Below the pieces are notes generated by a model that was not told where the DNA came from, made no database searches, and saw only the letters and a program-made list of their open reading frames with translations. 64,000 nucleotides of DNA from NCBI GenBank assembly GCA_032871835.1, contig CM065297.1:63351253-63415252 (forward strand), given 5' to 3'. Below, piece by piece: positions 1 through 11,530 of the stretch; within the stretch, counting starts at the first letter, position 1; each line of letters starts with the position of its first letter. The stretch is from Dipteronia dyeriana (Eukaryota > Streptophyta > Magnoliopsida > Sapindales > Sapindaceae). The translations under genes were made by a program, and so were the position numbers.

Positions 1-264
1 TAAACAAGTGTTTATTGTTTTACTGAGTAAGATGGCTCAAAAAGATCATATATTGTTAAAAACAATTGTTGTTCAATTATCGAATCGGACATGGCTGAAT
101 CCATATTCAAAAACATATAATTCTTAAAATCGATCAATATCCGGATATTTTATTTATCTGATCAAATTGAATCGATCCTGTATAACACAGGATTTGATCG
201 AAACTGGGCATAAAAAAGACTGATCAGACTCGTATGCATCCGAATCTGTATGCTCCAGGGAGTA
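1..264 (+). repeat. Direct repeat copy 1 (about 0.3 kb, unknown family)
   Basis: This stretch is repeated in the same orientation at 4318-4615. Both copies start with TAA(A/A)(C/G)AAGTGTTTATTG and both end exactly with GCTCCAGGGAGTA. The second copy has some 35 extra bases near its start. I do not recognise the family. The left end may continue beyond the window. The identical right breakpoint suggests a real element or duplication end rather than random similarity. Confidence 0.8.
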
Positions 265-514
265 GAAGAAAATTTGTGATTCATTCCCATTAAGCTTCCT
301 TCTTAATAACCTTGAAGTTTATATCAAGTACAAGGAAATGAATTAGTTCCAAAACTAAAGATTGTAGTTCTTAAACGAGCATTCAAAAAAGATTTCGGAG
401 CATCTTCGGGATTAGGTATTGTTCCTCCAAAGATCTTAGTACCAGGTACTACTCAACGAGCTCTTATATGATCGAATTTTGTAAGTAAGCATCTCTTGTA
501 AAATATCGTGTTTA
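265..514 (-). pseudogene. rpoB: Nuclear plastid DNA fragment: rpoB 3' end and first codons of rpoC1
   Basis: On the minus strand this encodes the C-terminal end of the plastid RNA polymerase beta subunit, including degraded ILQEML, IRARQEVL, LLVRELRSLALELNHF-like and ..KKEA-stop segments. After the rpoB stop an ATG (minus, near 285) begins MNHKFSS, the usual start of plastid rpoC1. Homology stops abruptly at 265, where the direct repeat begins. Several substitutions and frame breaks show that it is a dead nuclear copy (NUPT). It is the shorter of two inverted copies in this window. Confidence 0.85.
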
Positions 515-803
515 AAGTAATACTAGACTTAACCCAACTAGTTGTGTGTCAAATGACAAATGGAAATATACATATAATTTTGTTTAACATCCCTCGTCAC
601 GTTATATAGATAAAATTTTCTAAGTTACAAGCACAAAAATGAGTTGAAATATGTAGCAAAAAAATGAGGTTTTCATCACGTTCAATGATCATTTTAAATA
701 ATTAATAAAACTTTTGAGATAAATGTTAATTACTGTTTTAAAATATAAACAACAAATTTTTTAATTTATGTTTTGTTTAACATAACTTCTGAGATATAAA
801 CAT
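265..803 (+). repeat. Left arm of a large inverted repeat
   Basis: Read on the minus strand, this arm matches 4616-5320 over most of its length. The order in both arms is an AT-rich segment of about 300 bases (here 515-803), then the end of plastid rpoB. The left arm lacks about 160 bases of rpoB that the right arm keeps. The arms are separated by about 3.8 kb. Long inverted arms could be ends of a Mutator-like element or an inverted segmental duplication; no target duplication was found to decide. Confidence 0.75.
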
Positions 804-1772
804 CAACAACTCCGAATTGGATCAGTCTCTACTCTCTCCTCAATAAAAATCGCTTGGACCACTATAACCCTACTTAATGGAGACATAGTTGGAGAAGTGA
901 CAAACCAAAAAAATTTCATTACAAAACGAATAAATCGGAAAAAGATGGATTTTTTTGGGAAAGAATTTTTGGAAAGTGTACTCCTAACATTTTTGTAATA
1001 TATACAAACTATGTTAATAGTATATTTATAATCAAATATATTCTCTACATGATTAAGAGAAATCATTAACAATTTAATTTATAACAGAAATATAAATTTT
1101 AAATAAGAAATAAGGGTGGAAACATATAAATTTGAAAGATTAGGGGGAAATGTATAAAATTGCAAAATTGTAGGGATTGAAAAATTTTACTCATTTGTGT
1201 ACTAAATTTGGTATTGGCATTCACACATGCATATAAGATGGTCTAAGCTTTTAAAGATCTAATGATAAGTGGCAATCATTATGAGAATGATGGTTAAAAG
1301 CTAAAGTGACTAGTTTCATTTCATCCATAACAACATAGATATCAATAAACTTTAAATTTAGTCAAAATAAAAAAGATGGAAATATTCAGTGATAACTATA
1401 GGATCCCTAATTAATTATTATAAAATAAGACAGGCTTAATTTTAGTTCACTAGTATCAACTTATTTTGAAATGTAATGCGATTTTACCAAATTTTTTCTG
1501 ATCATTTAATACATTTTTAATTACACTAATAGAAATTGAACATTTTACAGAAAGGTTTGTGACCATGCTTTTAATTTCATTATGACTTAAAATATATTGT
1601 CATGAAGCCATGTTTTGTAATAAGGAAAATCATTACTGTAACCGAACAACAAACATAATCAAAATATATAGTTTATACCATTAGCAATGACATCATATAA
1701 GGTGTGATCGAGTTCATTAACATTTGACGAGTTGTGAGATGGTCAGAAATTAATAAGCTAGTATGTTTTCTT

Positions 1773-1826
1773 TTCTTTAATATTCATAACAGAACAACAT
1801 TCTTTAATATTCATAACAGAACAACA
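1773..1826 (+). repeat. Perfect 27-bp tandem duplication
   Basis: The 27-base unit beginning TTCTTTAATATTCATAAC occurs twice, head to tail, at 1773-1799 and 1800-1826, without a mismatch. This is a recent local duplication, probably from replication slippage. Confidence 0.9.
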
Positions 1827-2196
1827 GACATATCATGTATAGTGATCTAGTTGAATAAAATAAAAAATTTAACAAAGAAAACCCTGATTTGAAAATATAA
1901 ATAAAGATAACTTTGATTAGGTAAATGAATTAATAAATTATGTTTGTTGAGATGATGATTACTTATTTTTATTGATAGTCACTTTTATTTAAGCTGAAAA
2001 GTTCAACAGTGGAGCAATTATTACAATTCCTTCAACCATCTTTCAACCAAATCAAACTTCTACACGATTTTCAAAAACCTTTCTAACTTCTCTTCCAATT
2101 TTTCTACTTCTAATGTAATCACTCGAGCTATATACTTCTTCTAAATGCTGGCGAACAATTATTACCATCCATCTGTACACAACTTTCAAAGCCACT

Positions 2197-2324
2197 AATT
2201 ATTCCTTTCTTGTTTTCTATGAAGCCGAGGACCCCAAATCCACCATTATCTTTTATAGAAATTTAGCAATTATTCCTTTCTTGTTTTCTATGAAGCCGAG
2301 GGCCCCAAATCCACCATTATCTTT
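2197..2324 (+). repeat. Tandem duplication with 71-bp period
   Basis: The unit beginning AATTATTCCTTTCTTG starts at 2197 and again at 2268. The two copies differ by about one base (GAGGACC against GAGGGCC) before the similarity ends near 2324. Confidence 0.85.
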
Positions 2325-2827
2325 CCATTTGGCCAGTATTACAACTATCTAATTAAAAAGTTACACCAATAAAATAAGTCAACATTTATAATGAAAATAA
2401 AAAATATTTACCGATAAAAAAAAGTAAAACTTTATATATTTGTTGTAATTAAAGATCTAAAAGTTTAACTTTTAACAATCCGAAACTAGTGCAAAATCAT
2501 AAAAAACAATTAAATATAATTTACCATTTTCTTAAATTAAAAACTATAAAAAAATGAAAGAAGGAATAAAAAAATATAAGATTTATGAATATAAACTTCA
2601 TCAATAAACAAAGTTTACCATAAACAATCACAAAAGAGGTTACAAAACATCGTTGTTTCACAAGCATAAAAACCGAGTATTCTAAAAATTAAAAAGATTT
2701 AAACATCATTTACCATCTTCCAGTCATACCAAAAAAAAATGTCATCACAAAAGTAGAGTTTACAAAGGTTCACGTAATAACATCATCGACTGAGGGTAGC
2801 ATTTATAACAGTTGGGTTAACCTCATC

Positions 2828-3110
2828 CTAGTTTTCATCCGGTTGCATCTTTTTGATGTAATCTTTGAAGAGGTTGAAGCCGATCAGGTGAGCAAGTGAA
2901 TAAGTCTGTTGGCAATCATTTTTACTGTAACTGGATGCCTTGAATCGCTTCCACTGGAAGTCTGTAGACGTTTGATATTCGAGGTCAACGTTTTCCTTCT
3001 CCATGGCAATGAGTCTTTTCTCCAGATGTCTCAAAATGTATTGGAGGACCTCATGCCTTTTATTTCTTTCACTAGATTTGGACTTTTTTGGAGCTATTGT
3101 CTAGAACAGA
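2828..3110 (-). pseudogene. Unidentified coding-like fragment, charged helical protein
   Basis: An open frame on the minus strand runs from about 3110 to a stop at 2828, about 90 residues. It starts after an upstream stop with APKKSKSSERNKRHEVLQ, a lysine/serine-rich, possibly nuclear-targeting segment. A helical stretch (ILRHLEKRLIAMEKENVDLE) and a C-terminal tail ending KKMQPDEN follow. It has no good ATG and no domain that I recognise. Its base composition is more balanced than its surroundings, so it may be the last exon of a transposon or host gene whose other exons have decayed. The Ulp1-like remnant at 6650-9121 is on the same strand, but a link is only a guess. Confidence 0.35.
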
Positions 3111-3136
3111 TGGATATTGAGATGTCAGAAAACTGA

Positions 3137-4317
3137 AATTTTTGTAAGCAGTGAAATAGAAAAGAAGAAAAGAATGTTATGATAAGGACATATACTTGTA
3201 AAGAGAAGAGAAGAAAAGAATGTTATAATAATGATAGAGACTTGTAAACCTAATTTATACACAATTTAAGTGGTAAGTCGAGGACAAAAAAGGTTTTTTT
3301 TTATTTACTTTTAATACAACAAACGCTACCATGAACCAATATCTTTTAATATTATAAATTTGAATTTGAATCCACATTTTTTCATTTCTTGTGATCGCAA
3401 TGTATTGTATACACTAATTATTTAATTATCTTTATTTATGGTGACCTTTGGATAAATTCATCCACCTGAAAACGTAATTAAACCAAATCAAGTGATTTGA
3501 TACCTGTTTATATATTTATACACACCTGTTCACATGGCACCTTTTAGGGTTTAGTGCACCTTTTGCACATGTTCACATGGCACCTACTAGGGTTCAGTGC
3601 AACTTTTAGGGTGTACTAAAATTTACCAGGATAAAAACTGACAAAAACTTCACGATTGTTTGAAAAACTTTATGCTTACAAACGTTATCGATGGATCATC
3701 AAACCGAAATTGTTACTAAGCAGAAATCTTACGATGCTTTGCAATGTGTTACGCGTCATTTGGAAATCAGCCTGGAAGAAGTAACTGAAACCCACGATAA
3801 AAAAAATTTCATTTATTTTTCTATTTTTGGTTTAACATAATTACCAAAGAATTTTTTACATCAATATGCCACATCATTTACCACTGATCATTAATGTACA
3901 CATGCTTCATGATACAAACTCATTAATTAACTAATTTTCATGTTCCAAGGTTTATTTTTAGAAACAAAATTATATTAAAAAAAAACAAGAAAACACCGGA
4001 ACACCACAGAAAACCAGCTACAAGGGTATTAATGTACAGAGGTTTAACTTTGTGGCATTATCATATTAATGCATACCCTTAATTGGATCTATTTAACTGT
4101 CATCGAATATATTGGTTGATTCATGGTTTGCCTAGACTAAGTGTCATCGAATATTGAAATTTGAACAGTTTAAAAGGGTTTGACGACAATCGTAATTCAA
4201 AATAAGGACCTTGATTATAGCCAATTCACAGAGACTTGTAAGTCTTCTAACCTTAATTTATATACAATTTAAGTGGACATCGATGATTATAAAGGTTGCT
4301 TATTTTTTTTAAAGTAA
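3137..4317. other. Non-coding stretch with short repeats
   Basis: No gene is recognised. A 44-bp tandem duplication containing GTTCACATGGCACC lies at about 3529-3615. The segment AGAGACTTGTAA...ACAATTTAAGTGG near 3236-3282 recurs near 4230-4276. A 49-codon ORF at 3691-3840 (plus, starting MDHQTEIVTKQKSYD) reads like protein but has no support beyond that. Confidence 0.45.
3529..3615 (+). repeat. Imperfect tandem duplication, about 44-bp unit
   Basis: The segment GTTCACATGGCACC(T)...TTAGGGTTtAGTGCA occurs twice head to tail with a few differences. No function is visible. Confidence 0.75.
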
Positions 4318-4615
4318 TAAAGAAGTGTTTATTGTTTTACTGAGTAGGATGACTCAAAAACATCATATATTGTTAAAAATATTGAAATGAAATAACTATA
4401 TTGCAGCAAAAAACAAATGTTGTTAAAAGGATCGAATCGGACATGGCTGAATTCATATCCAAAATATATAATTCTTAAAATCAATCAATATCCAGATATT
4501 TCATTTAGCTGATCGAATTTAACTGATCTTGTATAATACAAGATTGGATCAGAACTGAGCATAAAAAATACGGATTGGACTCGTATGCATCCGAATTTGT
4601 ATGCTCCAGGGAGTA
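4318..4615 (+). repeat. Direct repeat copy 2
   Basis: Same orientation as 1-264, with the same right breakpoint (GGGAGTA). Here the neighbour on the right is the inner end of the right inverted-repeat arm, whereas copy 1 is followed by the outer, rpoC1 end of the left arm. The repeat therefore keeps its orientation while the neighbouring arm is flipped. Confidence 0.8.
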
Positions 4616-5320
4616 CACCGTAAAAAATTTGGTTAAATTAACATATATCTCTGAAGTTATGTTAAACAAAACATTAACTAAAAAAAATGTTGTTTGTATT
4701 TTAAAACAGTAATTAACATATATCTCATAGTTTTTATTAATAATTTAAAATGATAATTGAATGTGATGAAAACATAATAAAAATAAAAACAATGCTAGAT
4801 ATTCCAACTCTTTTTTGTACTTGTAACTTAGACAATTTTATGCATATAATGTGACGAGGGTTGTAAATCATAATTATATGTATATTTCCATTTGTCATTT
4901 GTCACACAACTAGTTATGTCTAGCATTACTTTAAACACAATATAGATTAAAATTTATAGCTATTGTTTCAATATTCAATATGTACAATACACGAATGTTC
5001 TAGTGGGCATTATGCACCTGTAACCCAAAAACTCTTTAGGTGAAGGTCCAAGCAAGGGGACAACGGGTCGGAGAAATGGACGTTTGGGCTCTTCATGGCT
5101 TTGGCGTTGCTCATATTTTATAGGAGATGCTTAGCTACAAAATATGATCATAATAGAGCTCGCCGAGAAGTACCTAGAACTAAGATCTTTAAAGAAACAA
5201 TACCTAAACTCGAAGATGCTCTGAAATCTTTTCGACTACTCGTTCGAGAACTACGATCTTTGGCTTTGGAACTGAATCATTTACTTGTTTTTGAAAAAAA
5301 AAAACCAAATTATTAAGAAG
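4616..5320 (-). repeat. Right arm of the large inverted repeat
   Basis: Reverse complement of 265-803, with about 160 additional bases (about 4960-5120) that include more of rpoB. The outer end is cut at 5321 by the Sirevirus-type LTR, which removes the rpoB stop and rpoC1 start seen in the left arm. Confidence 0.75.
4999..5320 (+). pseudogene. rpoB: Nuclear plastid DNA fragment: rpoB C-terminal region
   Basis: Plus-strand translation gives, with frame changes, segments characteristic of the C-terminal region of the plastid RNA polymerase beta subunit: PVTQ.LFR, GQRVGEMDVWAL, GFGVAHIL, then RARREV and FRLLVRELRSLALELNHLL. The last of these is open from 5095 to 5316. Plastid RpoB works in the plastid-encoded polymerase; this nuclear copy has frameshifts and no promoter context and is certainly not functional. 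It is the longer of two inverted NUPT copies and is truncated at 5320 by an LTR. Confidence 0.88.
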
Positions 5321-6636
5321 CGTAAGTTCCTCAGTTTTTGATTGACTCATTTGGTTGGCAATCACATTTGTGGATTAATGGGTAAGGGTAGTTTAGGCCA
5401 TCATTGCTCAAGACCTAGCTCGAGATTCAAAAGGTAAATCACTTGCTTAACCTTGTTTGAAGAGTTTTTAGTGCACACACACACTCTCTCATGCATGTTT
5501 TTTATCATCTTGCATGAATGCTTAATTGTCGTAATTGTGTGTCTTGTTGCCATAACTCTTGCTTGGGTGTTTGATGCATTTTGTTTACCCTTAGAAGAGG
5601 ATTTTCCTCTTAACCACGGTTGGGATAGCTCCCTGTGCATTGCCTCTACCGCGTTATGCACAACGGTGTTCTCCAGGTGTTTCACGATGCTGCTACAGCG
5701 GCCTGTGCTTGTTGCATGCACAACGGTCTCCCAAGTAGAGGTTCTCAGGCGTATACCGCAGTCTAGACCGCTTTTGTTGCACATGCCTAGGTAGAGACCT
5801 AGGCAACGGTAATGTCCAACCGTGACATGCTGTATAGACCGCGGTCTGGACACTAGCCTAGGCCGCGGCACGCACATCGGTCATGATGGGATTTAGTTAC
5901 CCTTTGTCCAAAACGATGTCGTTTCGTGTAGGGCACAATATATATATGTTCTCTTCTCTTCTTTTTGGTTTGAGGGAGTCCAAAAAGCCATTTTTATTGT
6001 CCAAGCTTTTCTTTGAGAGAAAAATTGACTCTAATAGAGAGAGCTCCCAAGAACCCATTTTGACTCAACCAAACTCCAATCCATGAGCATCTAGCATCTT
6101 CTTGCATCTTCCAAGCATGGATTCTCTTGTTTGTCTTTAACTAGGTAATCTTTACATGCCCTAGAATCTCTTATTCCATTCTTACGACATGTATGCCTAG
6201 GTTTAGCAATCATTGTTGATTAAATGCATGTCATTCAGTTTAATTGCATATATAACATGTGGATTGTTGATTGTTTGTTAGGATTAATGTTTTGTGATAG
6301 CTAGGATTTGTGACCATTTTGCCCTTCTGGCTAAATCTCTATGCTTTGCATTTAGATATTGTTTAGGTCTAATTGATTGCATTTGTTAATTGCATTGATT
6401 GTTCTTTGCCATGTTTTATGACAACTTGGGTTGATTGGCTTTTTGTTGATGACTAGATATTAGACTTTTATATCTATATTTAGTTAGGTCTTTTCAGCAT
6501 TTATATAGACACTAATATCTAGGAATTGCTTTTATTGACATCTTTGAATTCCTAGATAAGTATTTAGTGTTGCCTAACATTACTTGCACGTTTGAATATT
6601 TTATCATATTCACCTAGGTTGTTTTGACTCTTCATA
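5321..6636 (+). mobile_element. Truncated Sirevirus-type (Ty1/copia) LTR fragment
   Basis: This region matches, in the opposite orientation, most of the LTR of the nested element at 53418-60362. Shared features are the start (CGTAAGTTCCTCAG here against TGTAAGCTCCTCAG), the block of GCGC-rich sequence (5600-5880), and the long block with TAGATATTAGAC and CCTAGATAAG(T/C)ATTTAGTG up to GACTCTTCAT near 6635. The last roughly 400 bases of the LTR, including its CA end, are missing. The terminal T has become C. Open frames seen here on both strands are shadows of LTR sequence. Confidence 0.8.
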
Positions 6637-6649
6637 CATTAGTCTCATT

Positions 6650-8021
6650 GAACCAGCTCCACTGCTTACAATTGGCTATCAAAAATAGACCACAATCAAA
6701 ATCATTAGGTTGTATTGGACATTTGACGAAGGCATTGATTGTAAAGGATTAGAAGTTCATCCTTAAATTGTGACATTTTAAAAAGTACCGGACCAGAAAC
6801 GCAAGCTGCATATCACATCATTTTTAAATTAAAAAAATGAATTCTTGTGTAAATGATTAGGTATTTAAGGATACTAACAACTTTTTTTGCCGACTCCAGT
6901 CGTTGTATTTTTATCTCATCCACGGGTAAGCTATTCCATACTTTAGCTATTTTGCTTGAAACATTTATCATTTATCATTTATAAGAACCAGTGCTGATTG
7001 TCGTCGTTCATGGGAATGAAAATCTTGTCACAAAGCTGCTCATATCCCACAAAAACTTTAAGATTGCCGACGCGTTCCACCGATTTCAATTCTTTCAACC
7101 AAGTAGTGTCTTCCGCTGCTGCATAAATCTACTCATGGGTGGGATGTAATAACCCTAACATATATATGTTGCACTACAATTCAATGTGGAAATAAAGTCC
7201 ACGTATCTGTTCAAAAAAATAAAAAAAAAAATAAAGTAATGTTTAATGGGCTAACCGAAAAGTATGTCGACAGATACCACACATTTTTTAAGGTGTCACG
7301 AGATAGATTGTACATGGCCATGTTAATGAGTTGCACAACTGATAAATTATCAACAGCTAATTAGATTAGATTTATAGGGATAAATATGTAAGAAAAAATT
7401 AATGTAGCGTGACTCACAGTATCAATGAACCACTTTTCACACAAAATATTTTCTCTGATCATCTTTCCGACATAGCCACAAATACTCATTCTTAATGACC
7501 GGTTCACTGAATGAAAACAGTTGATTGAAATCAGCCAATATTTTATGTGATTATTGACAACATATGATGACTACACATTACTGAAAAAAGGAACAAATAT
7601 AAAACATTGACCACAGTAATTTATTAAAGACAAACATGATGAACATTCAAAAACAGTGAACTGAAATCGGTTTTACCTTTCATTCTCTTTTGTTAGGTGA
7701 CCAAACAGAACATTCAACAAATGAATGTCATTATTCAAAAATGACAAGAGAGGGTTGTTTGAAGGAAATAATAATCGTCTACTTGTCCTTCTAGAATCTG
7801 GTTTCAAATGGATTTTAACCATAGATTTATCGATTGGACCTTTTTTCTTTTCAGCAGTGCGTTACAGTCGTGTCTTTTGTCTAGTCAAGTATGGGCTACA
7901 TGAAAAAGACTTTTTGCTTGAGCTGATGACAACCGTCTCCTAAATAGGTATTCAAAGAATCAAAGATTTCAACATTGATATATTCCAAAAGGATGTTCCC
8001 AAATCGAAACAGTACACTATA

Positions 8022-8055
<34 letters not shown>

Positions 8056-9121
8056 TGTGTGTGGTGGTGGTGGTGGGGGGTGGGGGGCGGTTGGTGAAAT
8101 AAAAAATATGGAAAATTAAATTGAAAACGACAAACCATACTCTCTCATGGGAAGCGACGTGATCAACTTCATTGGATTGTTTTGTAATCAATTTTAACAT
8201 GTCAACCTTAAACCTCTCTAACATGGGTGCAACTACTTTTTCCACCAAATCTTGTATTTCGATAGGTTTTTGGACGGATGAAGATGTTTGACTGACTATT
8301 TAATAGAAGCAACTTTTACTTTAAGATTTTCTATTTCATGTTCAACACCATGGTGCTTTACCGCCCAATACTTTAAGATTTTCTACCATGGAGCTGTAAA
8401 AAATGTTATCTTTGGTCACGAACTTATGAAGTATTGTAGCCCTGTTTTCGCTCCAAGCAACCAAAGGTACTTGGACCCTATTTACATACACTTATTTTTG
8501 TGAAATACATCCTCAATAGAAGATCTGAAGAAATAGAATGCAACCTTGAAATTTTCTTGAAACTATATCCTTAAACTTTCTAACACCATCCATTAGGATC
8601 CTTTAGTTTTGTGAGCAATGCTTCGTCTATTTTTTATGATTTCGGAGGGCATAACAAGGTGGAGATTGTAAACAAAATGAAGGAAATCTTGAAAAACATC
8701 ATCCCCATATTTCATATTCTTTAGTTTCTTCATCAAGTTAGACAAAGTAATAACGTTCATACTTTTTTTTAAGTAGAAGGTTCTTCATCCTAATGCATGT
8801 TTTGTCAAACTCACCCATGTCACACTTGACATCTTCAATGCCATTAGGCAACCCCATCACTTTTTCAAAGTCTAACTCCCTCATTGGAATCAACTTTCCA
8901 TGTAGAACAGTTTCCTTTGTCTTCGGTGTAATGGATTTTAGCAACATCTCGTATAAAGGAAGGTGGAATACAAGGCAGTTAATGTTCAATAGCACCCTAA
9001 ATCCCATATATTCAATGCATTCTCGCTATTTTGTAGTCAAGCCTTTTACAATTTGGATGAAACTTTTCAGGCAGCACATAGTATGCAATTCTATTTCGGT
9101 ATCTTCAATGGAGAACATTGT
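6650..9121 (-). pseudogene. Decayed Ulp1-like (C48) protease gene of transposon type
   Basis: Plant Ulp1-like genes of this kind ride on Mutator-like elements (KAONASHI type) and encode a DUF1985-like N-terminal domain plus a SUMO-protease-like C48 domain. Visible here on the minus strand: an N-terminal block 9121-8738 (MFSIEDTEIELHTM..., then MGFRVLLNI, and LDFEKVMGLPNGI) with one in-frame TAG at 9026-9028 where related proteins have glutamine. The C48 His motif NQHWFL lies at 6988-6993 and the following VWNSLPVDEIK segment near 6930-6890. The Gln/Cys motif QPNDFDCGLF lies around 6689-6715. Stops and a 7-bp slippage repeat just after HWFL break the frame. The C-terminus meets the LTR fragment at about 6640. 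The middle exons (7150-8730) are not clear; an open stretch (8248-7952) may be part. Confidence 0.75.
8025..8062 (+). repeat. GT microsatellite followed by a GGT/G-rich run
   Basis: (GT)n from 8025 with one TTT interruption, then GGTGGTGGTGG and a G-rich tract to about 8090. It lies inside the Ulp1-like remnant, probably within an intron or decayed exon. Confidence 0.95.
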
Positions 9122-9139
9122 TATAGGGGTTCTATGAAG

Positions 9140-10230
9140 CTTTTTCGGATTTGATAGTGGAGGTGAGGAGAAGAACAGATGAAGAGATGAACAGTAGAAC
9201 AAATGAGCAAATGAACATGTGAAGAGATGAATTATGTCATTAATTAGCAGTCATGCATGGGTGGACGACTGTTTATTTTACTAAGATTAGTCAATTTGGT
9301 GAAAAACCTACTGATATCTCTTACGTTATTCCATAGATTCTTTGGAGGCTATTAATCATAACATACACATTACTCTATGCAAAATCTGTAGACAAATATA
9401 AAAAATAATGAAGATTGTTTAGTGGTGATCGGACTTCTAATTTCGAATATTATTGAAAACCATGGATTTTATGTATCATAAAGATGAATATGGTGTGTAC
9501 ATACGACCGTAAATATATATGTGATTACTATAACCAAAAAGTGATCACTATCTAATTATATCAGCTAATCGAACCGTTCAGTGTAAAAATTTCAAAAAAT
9601 AGAACAAAACTGATGTATATTTGATAGAATATACAGTATTGTGATCAATTTGATTTGTAACTGTATTGTGACCTGCATATAAATAATAGTGATCGATTAG
9701 AAATAATTGTGTTCACTTGGATTTGTAACCTTATTGTTTATTTTACACAGACCAAATCATAACACAACTTTTGAATTGTGGACAGTGAAGAGTGTGCACA
9801 TATGAAAAGACTAAGATAATGTGATCACTTTATTCATTAAGCATATTAAAGTTTATTAACCAATCCAAATATTGTTTACAGGTTCGATAGAATAAACACA
9901 GGATTCATAAATAGATTAGGCATGCATCCGAGGTCTATAATAAATTCAACATGCATGCATAAGAGGTTTAGCCAATAAGATTGCATTGTAATTTTGATAT
10001 TCAAAACAACATTCATTGCTTTTTAAATTTGAAATCCAATGAATGGGTTTCAAATTTAAAAAGAAGTGATTTATTGCCTTGGGAAACATAAATATGTATC
10101 ATTAATTTGAATTGGATAGATCAAATGGTGACCAACTGTATGGGTTTAAAGGTGGACAGCAAGTAAAAATGTCATGTGCCAAGCATGTGCCACTTAAAAT
10201 TGTATGTTGTCATGTTGCACCGAAGGGCAG

Positions 10231-10268
<38 letters not shown>

Positions 10269-10341
10269 ATATCTCTAGAGTGAAGGATGAGGTGGCATGA
10301 CTAACCGATAAATTTTTGACAAATCAATATTTTTAATAAAC
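9140..10341. other. No gene recognised; one perfect short hairpin
   Basis: AT-rich sequence without a coherent coding region. It contains a perfect 16-bp inverted repeat (10019-10034 against 10048-10063, loop 13 bases, arm CTTTTTAAATTTGAAA). An (AT)n microsatellite lies at 10234-10266. Confidence 0.5.
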
Positions 10342-10344
10342 TTA

Positions 10345-11527
10345 GGTGGCGTTTGGTTACCATGATGGAATAGAAATTGAAATGGTAATGGTAATGGTAA
10401 TGAGAATTGGAATGGAAAGGAATGGAAAATTGATTTATTTGTTTGGTTGAGACTTTAGAATCAATATCTGAATCGGTAATATTTTATTTGGTTAACAACT
10501 GAATGGAATGGAATCAACTGTATTTTGACCAAAACCCCTAATTACAAAACATTTATAATAACATTATATATTATGGATAATAATAATAATAAAATATGAA
10601 AGTATATATATTATATATAATATTTATATATTATATGTTAATATATATCATATAAATATATTTCATAATTATATTTTTATATATATATTAATATTATATA
10701 TTATATAATATATATCATATACATATATTACATAATAATATATATTATAAATATTATATATATATATTTGAATATATATTTATATATAATACAATATATA
10801 ATATATAATATATATTAGAAATATTAATATTAAAATTATTAAATATATAAATATTATATATTTTTATATATATATATATAATTATAACAAAATAATATAT
10901 ATATAATTAGAAAATATAATGTTCATTTTGGATAATAATAATAAAATATAAAAGTATAAATTATATAATAATAATATATAATATATAATATATATTATAT
11001 ATTATAATAATTGATATTATTAATATTAATATTATTATATATATATATTATGTAATATAATAATATATAATATATAATATAAATAATTAGAAAATATAAT
11101 ATATATTTTGTATAATATAATATATATATATAATATATATATAATAAAATATAATATATATTTTGGATAATAATAATATAAAATAATATATATTTATATA
11201 TATATATATATTATAATACATATAACGTATATATTATATATAATATATTACTAAAATATAATATAATATAATATAATATATATATATATATTATATTTGG
11301 AAATGAAGGTATTTTTGTAATAGAGTTGGAGATAGATGGTTATTTTTTGAAGAGAAAATGTGTTAATGGAATGGAATGAGCATTCCATTGGTTTTCGGAT
11401 GGAATGCCCATTTCACCAAAATGGTGGAATCCACATTTCAATGGAATGCCCATTCCATTGACATTTAACAAACCAAACAAATGGAATGGATTTCTTTCCA
11501 TTCCATTCCATCCAACCAAACACCACC
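10345..11527. mobile_element. PIF/Harbinger-type (Tourist-like) non-autonomous element
   Basis: The ends are inverted: GGTGGCGTTTGGTTACCATGA on the left, and the complement of ...CCAACCAAACACCACC on the right. They are flanked by the trinucleotide TTA on both sides (10342-10344 and 11528-11530). A TTA/TAA target duplication and GG-starting, TTTGGTT-bearing termini are typical of PIF/Harbinger MITEs. Subterminal parts are rich in the motif GGAATGGAAT and its complement. The core, 10555-11290, is almost pure A/T with expanded TA and ATT runs. No transposase is present. Confidence 0.85.
10555..11290. repeat. TA-rich expansion forming the core of the element
   Basis: About 735 bases made nearly entirely of A and T, with repeated TATATAAT, AATAATATA and (TA)n tracts. 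The segment AGAAAATATAAT...TTTTGGATAATAATAATA(A) recurs at about 10908, 11090 and 11148, which suggests internal duplication as well as TA slippage. Confidence 0.9.
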
Positions 11528-11530
11528 TTA

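Larger units (their letters stand above)
804..2827. other. AT-rich stretch with no recognisable gene
   Basis: I see no coding region that holds together. The stretch contains two small tandem duplications, at 1773-1826 and 2197-2324, and otherwise AT-rich unique-looking sequence inside the inverted repeat. Confidence 0.5.

Noticed and set aside
5401..5877. 158-codon open frame on the minus strand (and 113 codons on plus, 5453-5794)
   Set aside because: It lies wholly inside a truncated Sirevirus LTR; the other two LTR copies do not keep the frame and the sequence has no protein features.
7952..8248. Histidine/threonine-rich frame with PPPPTTTTTHTNTHTHTHT
   Set aside because: The low-complexity part is translation of the GT microsatellite; only the first 40 residues might be a remnant of the Ulp1-like gene.
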